A stretch of DNA of 64,000 bases, from positions 699,103,257 to 699,167,256 of the forward strand of contig OX422209.1 of the NCBI GenBank assembly GCA_949130495.1, written 5' to 3'. How positions within the stretch are numbered: position 1 is the first letter of the stretch; each line of letters opens with the position of its first letter. The stretch is from Sambucus nigra. Its lineage: Eukaryota > Streptophyta > Magnoliopsida > Dipsacales > Adoxaceae. Positions 35,903 to 45,171 of this stretch are shown here, in pieces. The notes below the pieces were generated by a model. The model saw only the letters and a program-made list of their open reading frames with translations, made no database searches and was not told the DNA's origin. Position numbers and translations under genes: made by a program.

Positions 35903-36700
35903 GCTTGTTCTTACATACAGCGCATAAATTTGATCGAAGACGATCGTTCGAGGAAGGTGAACAAGGACAAACTAGTTATCGAATTTTCCAAAAATGATCT
36001 TGCTGGCGTATTGTATCTTCACGATGACCCTTTGGTAGTCAAGATGAGAACAAAGGATGTGATGATTTCACGAGTATTGGTGGACAATGGTAGCTCTACA
36101 GACATCATGTTCTACCCTTGTTTTGATAGTTTGAATACGAAGTTAGCCCAGTTGGAGCCATATCATAGGCCCCTCCTAGGTTTTACGGGAGAGAAGGTTT
36201 TTCCACTTGGGATGATCAAGTTGGACATGCTCATGGGCACCTGCCTGCTTGCAGAACTGAAAAAAGTACGCTTTTTTGTAATGAATAAGAATATCCAATT
36301 AGCCTACAATATAATCATGGGGAGAGTAGGTTTGAAGAAGTTTGAGGCTGTGACATCCACAGTACACTAGTGCTTGAAGTTTTTGACCAATTTTGGGGTT
36401 GGAATTGTGAAAGGCGACCAGAAAGTAGCTCGAGAATGCTACTATTCATCTGTCGAATAGGAAGAACTGGAGGAGGCTAGGAAGAAAACCACTACCTACC
36501 AGGTGGATGAGTCTGAGGATGTGGAGATCGAGACTTTGGACCCTAGGGATGAGTCCCAGCTTGTGAAGGGAAAAGTCGTCGAAGCTACGAAGAACATCAT
36601 TCTAGACGATGAACGACCAGATCGAACAACTCAAATTAGTGCTTCATTGGATCCGTCAATAAAGTAGGAACTAGTGGCATTTTTACGGCATAGAAACCAA
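35903..36700 (+). pseudogene. T5 protease region
   Basis: LVIEFSKNDLAGVLY, then ISRVLVDNGSSTDIMFYPCF with the aspartic DNGSS active site kept (Asp codon 36083-36085), then YHRPLLGFTGEKVFPLG and YNIIMGRVGLKKFEA. A TAG at 36368-36370 replaces CAG of T3. Further stops near 36460 and 36665. Protease would have been functional by motif before the stops. Confidence 0.85.
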
Positions 36701-37620
36701 GCTTTTGCATAGAGTCATGAAGACATGCCAGGGATAGACCCGACCTTCCTATGCCACGAGCTCAATGTTAATAAGGAGGTCAAGCCAGTGAAGCAACGAA
36801 TAAGGGTATTTAGCCCAGAGAAGAACCAGGTAATCTAGGAAGAAGTCGAGAAGCTACAAAAGGCCTCTTTCATTGAAGATGTAAAGTACCCTGATTGGCT
36901 AGCCAATAATTTTTGATGGTGAAGAAGAAGAATAACAAATGGAGGATGTGTGTAGATTTCACAGATCTCAATAAAGCTTGCCCAAAAGATCATTTTCCCC
37001 TGCCCCGGATCGATCAATTGGTGGATGCTACATCGGGGCATAAATTATTCAGCTTCATGAATGCTTATTCCGGCTACAACCAAATTAGGATGAAACCAGA
37101 GGACAGGGAGAGCACTTCTTTTATTACCCCAAGGGGAACATACTGCTATAACGTTATGCCTTTCGAACTTAAAAATGCAGGTGCTACGTACCAGAGGTTA
37201 ATGAATAAAGTTTTCGCAGAAAAAATCGGTAAAAACATGGAGGTGTAAGTCGACGATATGCTAACTAAGAGCAAGAAATCCGCCGACCATCTAGCTGATC
37301 TTGGCCAAACCTTTGATCAGTTGGAAAAATATTAAATGAAGCTGAACCCAGTAAAATGCATATTTAGTGTACGAGAAGGCATGTTCCTCGGGTATATCGT
37401 GAATCAGTGAGGTATTGAAGCAAATCCAGAGAAGATCAATGCTTTGCTGGAATTATGATCTCTAGCTATGAAGAAGGAAGTGCAAAGCCTCACAGGTTGT
37501 GTTGCAGCTCTTAATAGGTTTGTATCGAGAGCAACGAAAAGATGTCTCCCATTCTTCATGACCCTTAGAATGACTTTTGAGTGGAATGATGAGTGTGATC
37601 AAGCATTTCAAGAATTATAG
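36701..37620 (+). pseudogene. T5 reverse transcriptase
   Basis: RT with fingers, palm and thumb: KWRMCVDFTDLNKACPKDHF (about 36938), LPRIDQLVDATSGHKLFSF, STSFITPRGTYCYNVMPFEL. In the catalytic YVDD the Tyr codon is a stop (TAA 37246-37248) before VDDML. Thumb: KLNPVKCIFSVREGMFLGYI, SLTGCVAALNRFVSRAT, PFFMTLRMTFEWNDECDQAF. Stops at about 36710 (TGG to TAG), 36838, 37333, 37408, 37456 and 37618; a frameshift near 36910. Unlike T3, the thumb and connection are present. Confidence 0.9.
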
Positions 37621-38030
37621 AAATATTTGGGGACACCTCCATTGTTGTCCAGACCGGTGATGGGAGAAAGATTGTACTTATATTTGGCTATCTTGGAAAG
37701 CGCTGTCAGTTCAGCATTGATAAGGATGGAGGATGGAGTGCAAAAACTGGTGTACTACACCAGCAAAGCATTCAGAGGAGCAAAAATTAGATATCCAAGG
37801 CTAGAAAAGCTAGCATTAGCTCTAATAGAGGCGAGCAGGAGGATGGAACCTTATTTCCAGGCCCATACCATAGTGGTGTACACTGATATGCCACTCAGAC
37901 AGGACTTGTACAAGCCAGAAAAATTCGGAGGACTGATGTACTGGGTGAGTATGATATTTTTTATGAGCTAAGGTCCTCACTCAAAGGGCAGGCGGTGGCC
38001 GATTTCATTGCAGAATTCACTTACCCAGAT
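37621..38030 (+). pseudogene. T5 first RNase H (gypsy type)
   Basis: Remnant RNase H following RT: LYLYLAILESAVSSALIR (normally LYLYLAVS), KLVYYTSKAFRGAKIRYPRL, KLALALIEASRRMEPYFQAH, VVYTDMPLRQ. In Tat elements this first domain is degenerate and the archaeal-type domain downstream is thought to take over. A frameshift near 37950 leads into the linker (LRSSLKGQAVADFIAEF). This domain is deleted in T3. Confidence 0.8.
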
Positions 38031-38650
38031 ACCCCGACTAGAAATAGCCTAATGCAGATCAACCTGTGGATGTTTCGTGATCGTCAAAGAAAGTACCCGA
38101 TCAACTAACGTTAGCAGATTCATCAGAAGGGACGAATAATGATCAATAAGTGTCACCGAGTAACAGCCCAGCAGTGGAAAATGGTAAAAGGAAGTACCTA
38201 ATATTCCACTAGGGAACCTTATTAGACTAAGAGTTTGATAATGACATACATGTGTGGAACTTGTATGTTCATGGCTCTTCATGTGCGACAGGAAGTAGAG
38301 CTGGAATAATTCTTAACAGCCCTGATGGATTAGATATCGAATACGCTCTGTGCTTTCAATTTAATGCCTCTAATAATGAGGCTGAATATGAAGCTATGAT
38401 CATGGGCCTCGGTTTAGTAAAAGTAATGCATGCAGATCAAGTCACCGTGTTTAGTGATTCATAATTAATTATACATAAGATTTTGGGGTTGTATGCAGTG
38501 AAGGGAGACTTGATGTCAAGATACCATGCTAGAGTTGTGGGGATTATGTCCACCTTTACTACAGTTCGGTTGGTCAGAATACCAAGATTGGAGAATGCAA
38601 GGGTTGATGCACTAGCTCGGTTAGCCTCAGCTACTCGTATCGAGCTATGA
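38031..38650 (+). pseudogene. T5 second (archaeal-type) RNase H
   Basis: WNLYVHGSSCATGSRAGIIL (about 38255): the first catalytic Asp is His. Then IEYALCFQFNASNNEAEYEA with the Glu kept, MGLGLVK, VFSDS followed by a stop at about 38461. Then RIPRLENARVDALARLASAT links to integrase. Two RNase H domains between RT and integrase place T5 in the Tat lineage. Confidence 0.87.
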
Positions 38651-39958
38651 AGAATGATTCCTATCGAGATATTGGCAGAACGGAGCATAGATGAAGAGTT
38701 AATGGTGAAATTCATTACCTTAGATATGGGGCCATCCTGGATGGACCCCATCAGGGCATACATCAAGGAAGGGGTTATGCCAATTGACCAACTTGAAGCC
38801 AAGAGGTTGAAGTTTAAAGCTGCTCGATATGTACTGTATAATGTCATTTTATACAGAAGGGGTATCATCGCAGGTCTACAGAGATGCGTGAATCCCTCGT
38901 AAGTTAAAGGCCAGATTAAAGAAGTTCATGAAGGCTCTTGTGGAGCTCATGTGGCAAGACGGACTATCCTACAGAGGTTAAAGATGCAGGGATATTATTG
39001 GCCGATGATGAGAGCTGACTGCACAGCCTATGCGAAGAAATGCGATAAGTGTCAGCATTTCTCTTCTGTCCAAAGAACCCCCTAGGCATTATTAATACCC
39101 ATTACGTCCCTTTGGCCATTTACTATGTGGGGTATAGACTTGGTCGGGCCTCTACCGACCACTAAAGGAAGGTTCAAATATCTGGTAGTCGCTGTTGACT
39201 ATTTCACCAAATGGATTAAGGTCGAACCTCTCATTGATATGTCGTACGAAAAGGTTTACCAGTTCATTTAGAAGAACATTATCTGGAGGTATAGTCTACC
39301 ACATGCTTTCATTACCGACCACAGTATCCAATTTGATAATGAGGAATTCGCTGCATATTATCACCAATCCAATATCCTGAAGATCCATTCTGCACCAGGC
39401 CAACCCTAGAGAAATGGGCAAACTGAAGTGACGAATACGACTCTACTGAATGGATTAAAGAAAAGACTAGATGATGCAAAAGGAAACTAGATTAACGAGC
39501 TACATTCTGTACTATGGGCATATCGCACAACACCCCAAACAGCCACTAAGGAATCGCCTTACATGCTAGCCTTTGGCAGCGAAGTAGTTATTCCAATTGA
39601 ATTGGGCTTGCCTACACATAGGGTACTTAATTTCAACTCTCCTTTAAGCGATTTGAAGAGACGCTTAGACCTGGACATGTTCGAAGAAGTTAGAGAAGAT
39701 GCGACAATCAGGAACGCAGCTTACTAACAAAGAACAACCATGTTTTACAATAAGAGAGTGAAGAAATGGGATCTCAAAGAAGGGAATTATGTACTGAAGA
39801 AGGTTATACATAAGCATAATAAGCTAGAGGCAAAATGGCATAGCCCTTACCGAGTAACTACAGTTGTTCTCCCTGGGACTTATAGAATAGAAACCTTAGA
39901 GGGAGAAGAATTCAATAATGCATGGAATGCGGAGCATCTGGGCAAGTATTACCAATAA
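38651..39958 (+). pseudogene. T5 integrase
   Basis: HHCC finger: VHEGSCGAHVARRTILQRL then KKCDKCQHFS (all four residues present). Core: MWGIDLVGPLPTTKGRFKYL (first Asp, about 39133), VAVDYFTKWIKVEPL, FITDHSIQFDNEEF (second Asp, about 39313), then NGQTEVTNTTLLNGL with Glu (about 39420). C-terminal: VIPIELGLPTHRVLNFN, then KHNKLEAKWHSPYRVTTVV and NAWNAEHLGKYYQ, stop at 39958. Stops at about 38900, 39085, 39271, 39407, 39489 and 39726. No chromodomain is seen. Confidence 0.9.
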
Positions 39959-40595
39959 TACAGATTTACATGTACACATTTCACTTTCAATGAATAAAAT
40001 GGTTGGTTTTCCATATTCCTTTTTGGTTCAATTTTTGTAGGAGTATTAGTACTACACACTAAACCAACTCTGATTGGTCGGCAGCAACAACCACCAACTA
40101 AGGTTGGTCGGCATTCAACAACCACCACCAACTCCAGTTGGTCGGCACCAATAAACTTGACCAACAACGTTGGCATAATGATCATACAAGAAAAATCATG
40201 TTTGATCACAGATGATCTCAAGGGACATCCCAAACTAGATAAGAAGATGGGTGACCTCATGGGGCATCCACTGTCTAGGCACCAAGGTAATCCTCATGTG
40301 ATTACTACAACTAAGCAGGAAAATGGGATGAAAATCATTCCATCGCTTAGGCACTAATGGGTGACAAGTCACTATAACTAGGCAGCAAGTGGAGCAAGCT
40401 CCATTGTCTAGGCAAAATAAGACATATTGTCCCTCTCTCTATATATATATACATTCATCAACAAATAACAAGAAAAAACACTCCATCTCACAAAGTATTT
40501 CGAAGGAAATAAAATTGCACAAAGATAAATTTTTCTTCATTAAATACAAGCAGATTACATAAACATGAATTTCTGATTCATTAAGTACAAATTGC
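39959..40595. repeat. T5 spacer between pol and antisense ORF2, with short inverted repeats
   Basis: 637 bp where pol and aORF2 converge. At 40063-40173 it holds a cluster of small inverted repeats: ACCAA...TTGGT (40063-40078), ACCAAC-TAAG-GTTGGT (40093-40108), ACCAAC-TCCA-GTTGGT (40127-40142) and CCAAC-AAC-GTTGG (40161-40173), several followed by CGGC. Further on, sequence is shared with the T3 spacer (CACTATAACTAGGCA, CATTGTCTAGGCAA). Confidence 0.6.
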
Positions 40596-41927
40596 CTATT
40601 CTATGGGTTTTTTTCCCTCTGATTTTGACACAGGTTCCATCCCGGCTGGAGGATCATCTAATGCATAGGGGGAGTTGATAAAATTCATGTCTTGCAACAT
40701 TCTGATGTTGCTCGGGTATGGCCGATCAAGCAAATGTTCAGGACAAGATATCTTAAAATTGGAATGAAACTGGTAATCACCAAGATACCTGGAAATCAAA
40801 CACCGAGGAATGGCACGAGATTGAATCCAACTGATATCGAGCTTAAAGGGAGGAACAGGCAAGTCAAGTAATCCAGGCTCACACCAATCCCACAAGGATA
40901 GTCCTCGATCAACTTTCATCACGCATAAGGCATTCAACCATCCCTGTTTGTATCCCTCATTATTCGATTGTTGTATCCCACCATGGGGCTATCAGATTGG
41001 ATACTATGGCCGGTAATGAAAGTAATCCAGTCGAGCATCGAGATGGTATAGAGCTTCCTTGTATCCCGCCATCCAAAATTCTCTAGGCTGTTTGTGAAAT
41101 TGATAATTCAATCTCTCAAGTTGCTCGTGGAGTTTCTTCACCAAAATTTCTTTACTTTCCAGTGCAGAGCTCCGATTGGAGAGTTAGTCGGTAAGACTCT
41201 GAATTTTTCTAGATATTTTTACCAGAGCTTGATTCTTTACCGTCAGTTGTACGACTTGATTTTTTAAAGCCAATTGGGTCCTCATCTCTTCGATATTAAT
41301 CCGACCAGCCCTTGCTCGACCACGGGTAGAAGGCTTTGCTCTACCACGAGCAGACGTGGTAGGTCCGGTTCATTTCAAAGTTTTCAACTCTTCTCTTAAG
41401 GCAGCATTTTTAGTTTCTAAAAAATAAAAACCTTCATCATTAACTGAGACCAAGGCTCCCGAAGAAGAGGAGGCAATAGATCTGAGCTACTTCACTTCCT
41501 CTTGCAACGTAATATTCTCTTTCTCCAGTAGCTTGGCAAAATTCATGTGTTCTTCAATCTCGAGTTTCAGCACACTTTCCTTTTTCTCATGGGCCAAGAT
41601 GTACTTGTAATAGCCCCTGTCAGCACTTAATTATTGGTACTTTTTCTCATAACTTTTGTGCAAGAGTGCGGTGGTCTCTTTATGCTGAAGTTGGAGTTCC
41701 TCGATCATCCTTTGAAGGTCTTCTATCATTTCATAATAAGCCACACTATTGTCCACTGCACGATCAAGAAAACACTTTAAGTATTTGTATGCATCAACTG
41801 CTCGCTCAGAAGCATCGGGTCCAAGGATGTCAATTATTTGGGCCTCCGTAAAATCTGCATGACCCGCTTTGAAGTAATCATTATATTTTTTCATCAACTC
41901 TGTGTCATGAGCTGATAAAAGTTCCAT
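40596..41927 (-). pseudogene. T5 antisense ORF2
   Basis: Minus-strand ORF facing pol. Start MELLSAHDTELMKKYNDYF (41927), helical N-terminus (ERAVDAYKYLKCFLDRAVDN, RMIEELQLQHKETTALLHKS), charged coiled-coil middle, C-terminus LLDLPVPPFKLDISW, ISRYLGDYQFH, DRPYPSNIRMLQDMNFINSP, ending SEGKKPIE at 40596. T3 (13381-14631) matches throughout, including both ends. Some stops. No enzyme motif seen; a structural or nucleic-acid-binding role is only a guess. Confidence 0.6.
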
Positions 41928-42113
41928 CCTGGCAACAAACTAGCAAGGAAAAATAAAAATACACCAACAATGATACAGACAAGAGCAAGTCAAGGAGAAA
42001 TTTAGATTAGACAACAATAACCCATTTTACTGATCATAAGAGGATATTACAACCAAAGTTACAGGAAAGAAAGGAAAAGCAGAAGAGCAACATAAATAAA
42101 TAGCCGATCAACA

Positions 42114-44227
42114 CTACACTTTCTCCTTATTTCCTATAACACCATCAACAGGTTTGGACGAAGGAGTTGGTTGCTCGGGAGGTATTTGGTGTTACTCGGT
42201 AGAAGTTGATGCTTGCTGAACTTGCTCGGAGGGTTGAAGAGCAGTAGCAACAGGGACTTATTCTACTATCATCATAGAAGACTCATCAGATGCAACTTTA
42301 TCTTCTTCTTCGTCGTCAATAGTAGGAGGAGGGCTATGCATGTGTTTTTGAAATAACTCTCAATCATCCGCAACATTCAACTCTTTTAATACTGCGATCC
42401 ATCCATCATTGAAGTACTTCAGACTTTCATACTCCATCTGGAAAGTAATAAAGGTTAAGGCTTTGTTCTATCCCTTGTCCTAACCAGAGCTGAACGACTT
42501 CTTCACCATGGCCTTTCTCTTCATCTTCTCAGTAGAAGCACGTTCTTTAGCAAGCCTCACCTTCTCCTTGAGGTCTTTCTTATGCCATTCAGCCTCTTCA
42601 AGCTTGCCATCATCCTCTTTCCTACCGGAAATGACGACCTTCAATTTTTCCTATAACTCCTTGGAGGCAGTTATGACTTGGTCATGAGCTGACTCTACAG
42701 ATAGAAGTTTCTTCTCCCAAGTAACTTTATCTCCCTCGTATCTCTTCTGGGAGTCCTTCAAGGATTGAGATAAACCAACAAAAGCTTCCTCAATCTTACT
42801 ATATGAGGTTGAAGCCTTGATAGCCTCATCTCTCTCTAAGATACTATTAAAGCACGTCATAAACTAAAAAAAAAGAGAAAAGAAGCTCAAATTAGAATGA
42901 GAATACAATATATGGAAAAGACGAGTTATGAATTATGATACTTACTGACACGATATGTTAGGCCGCTAAATCAACGACCTACTCCCGTGACAAGGAACCC
43001 CCAGCAGCTCGATACTCCGGAATGGTCTAAGACTTGATCAAACTCCTGGCCGAACTCGGGGTAATAGAATATGGAGCGCTAGTTCCTGAGGAAGGACCCC
43101 CAATATAAGAAGGTCGAGAAGTAATTTCTACAATACCTCTCATGAATCTCCTTTAAGGATCATCTTCAATCAAAGATGCTGCCTCTTCTCGTGTAATAGC
43201 AGCACCTTCAATCAAAGGTTCAGCCTTTTTTGGGACAGCAGGAGGTTTCCTGCCGACTTCCTTGATAGGTGAAATTATTCCTTTGGAGGAAGTACCATCC
43301 ACTTTTTTTGTCCCTTCAACTAGGACATCCCCTTTGCTCTTCTTTACCCCATCAGTGCCAGGAGCATCCTTAGCGAAGAATGCAGGCATTCTCCTCTTCC
43401 TCGTCATCAAATCAGTGATAGATGTACCCAAATCAGAGGAAGATTCATGCTTGCTCGAGGTGTGGGTACTTAGTCAAGATCAATTACCACATGAGGGGTA
43501 AGAGGACGAGCAATGAAAGAAGAGGTGGTGTTTTTGTATCTCAACGAATAAGAAGAAGCTCTGATATGCTCCCCATCAATTAATTGGTGAAAACTCCAGA
43601 TAAGTTTAAGATCTTTTATGTTAATGTCGCTTTCTTTTGTTATCAGCTGCAAAAAGTAAAATGAATATCAGTGACGCATTTCATCAAATATAAACAGAGC
43701 TAAATTGAGAAAAGTAAAAACAACCTATCCCATTGTCATACAGTGGACATCTGGGACCTTGATACACATCATTTCCATTTAGTGGGGGGTGTTGCCAATT
43801 TTTCAGCACGAGCCCATGGCCAAATAGTCCCTATTGGCATCGAGAAGATTGACCACTAAAGCTCTATTAGAAAACCTAGTTCTTAAATAACATGTGGTAT
43901 CACTGGTAACCCATTTATAACAAAACATAATCTCAGGTATCCCTAAGTGAGTCCCATGAATTTGGTTTAACCTATGCACGCCATTAACTACCCTCCATGT
44001 ATTTGGAGCCACCCTTACAGGAACAATATCGAAATATTAGCAAAACTCCGAACACAGGGGATTAGGCGGAAAAGAAAAGACACATTTAGCTATGAAAGTG
44101 AGGGAAACTAGTGTCCCTCAGCTAGAGAAATTAAATCAAATGGAGAAGGAGGTTCTTCTAGAATAACCCAAGAGGGAATTGCAAAATTGGCTCGAAATTT
44201 ATCCAAATATTCGATAAGATAAACCAT
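42114..44227 (-). pseudogene. T5 antisense ORF1 (Transposase_28-like), with intron
   Basis: Minus strand. Exon 1 from the ATG at 44225-44227: MVYLIEYLDKFRANFAIPSW, then APNTWRVVNGVHRLNQIHGT and EIMFCYKWVTSDTTCYLRT, ending at a GGGATAG|GT donor. Exon 2 from 43646: LITKESDINIKDLKLIWSFH, DGEHIRASSYSLRYKN. After a frame break: TDLMTRKRRMPAFFAKDAPG, Lys/Ser-rich part, coiled coils (DEAIKASTSYSKIEEAFVGL), and an acidic tail before the stop NKEKV (TAG 42114-42116). The N-terminal block is shared with T2 and T6, the rest with T3. Resembles the plant 'putative gypsy type transposon' domain; unverified. Confidence 0.6.
43647..43724 (-). other. Putative intron in T5 antisense ORF1
   Basis: 78 bp, GTTGTTTTTAC at the donor to CTTTTTGCAG at the acceptor (minus strand). 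Coding similarity to T6 exists on both sides but not inside. The donor context GGGATAG|GTTG is identical in T2. Confidence 0.5.
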
Positions 44228-44663
44228 GATGACTATGGCAAAGAAAGAAGAAGGAATAAATGCTTACAGAAAATTGAGAAATCTGCTAGGGCGGATGATG
44301 GAAAGAATGATAGTATAAAAATAGAGTGAGAAAATACAGAGTTTAGAAATCTAGAGGTAAAAAGTAGACGACGATTCTTTTCCTATCGCTTTTAAATGCC
44401 TTGCATCAGGAAGTAGGAAAAGAAATGATTACTAGAAAATATGATTGCGTTTTCGGAAGTTAAATGATGAAAAAGACGTAAATACCCAAGCGTCTCGCGC
44501 AGATTCAAAATATTTACAAATTTGCCATTTCGCGCCCAAATGACGGGACTAGAGGTAAAAACCCTATGTGTTGGGGATTTGTAAGTAACCAAGTCGTACA
44601 AAGGTGCTTGAGCAACTTTCGAGTAAAATATTCCACACCCTCGTATCAAAACTCAAATGTGAA

Positions 44664-44677
44664 ACATTGGGGGCTTA
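44664..44677 (+). promoter_or_regulatory. Polypurine tract of T5
   Basis: ACATTGGGGGCTTA immediately before the 3' LTR. Confidence 0.85.
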
Positions 44678-45171
44678 TGTTGATACGAAAATTAGGCAGC
44701 TGATGTGGACCAATTATATAAAGACACGTAGCATCTTACGTGGCAAATACATATGCTCACCGAGATACATGGCATGACGAGCTACAAGGCATACTGAGCT
44801 ACATAGCCTGCCGATCTACTCAGCGTGTAGAGCATCTGGATAGGAAGATCAAGCGATGACTGCACATTCAATGAACATTGGATTTAATGAATATTCTTAT
44901 TGTACATATGTATATGTCTATTAAATAATGGCATCTCGTCTATTCATACTGATAGCCCCAAGGCTATAAGTACATTGTAACACCCCCCATAATGGGGTAT
45001 TTAATCTCTTGTAATCATCATCGAGAATAAGGAAAACATCGGCAAATACAAACAGTGGACGTAGGTCATTTTCATAAGGCTGAACCACTTTAAAAATCTC
45101 ATGTCTTATTTCTTTATTCAATTTTATTTGTGATTAATTAATTACATCGAATTTAGTTTTTTACATCAACA
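44678..45171 (+). mobile_element. 3' LTR of T5
   Basis: 494 bp, TGTTGATACG...ACATCAACA. Longer than the 5' LTR mainly because the U3 repeat has about two more units of about 17 bp (CAAGGCATACTGAGCTAC and similar, about 44783-44815). Confidence 0.92.

Larger units (their letters stand above)
33542..45171 (+). mobile_element. T5: complete Tat-like Ty3/gypsy retrotransposon
   Basis: 11,630-bp element with both LTRs, primer site, gag-pol with two RNase H domains, two antisense ORFs and polypurine tract. It sits inside long LTR D1 with a near-perfect 5-bp duplication (GTAAT at 33537-33541, GTATT at 45172-45176). Every coding region is broken, largely by C-to-T type changes. Best reference copy in the window for the family of T1, T2, T3 and T7. 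Confidence 0.92.

Noticed and set aside
44392..44649. 85-codon minus-strand frame upstream of T5 aORF1
   Set aside because: The matching regions of T2 and T6 do not keep this frame, so it is likely chance.
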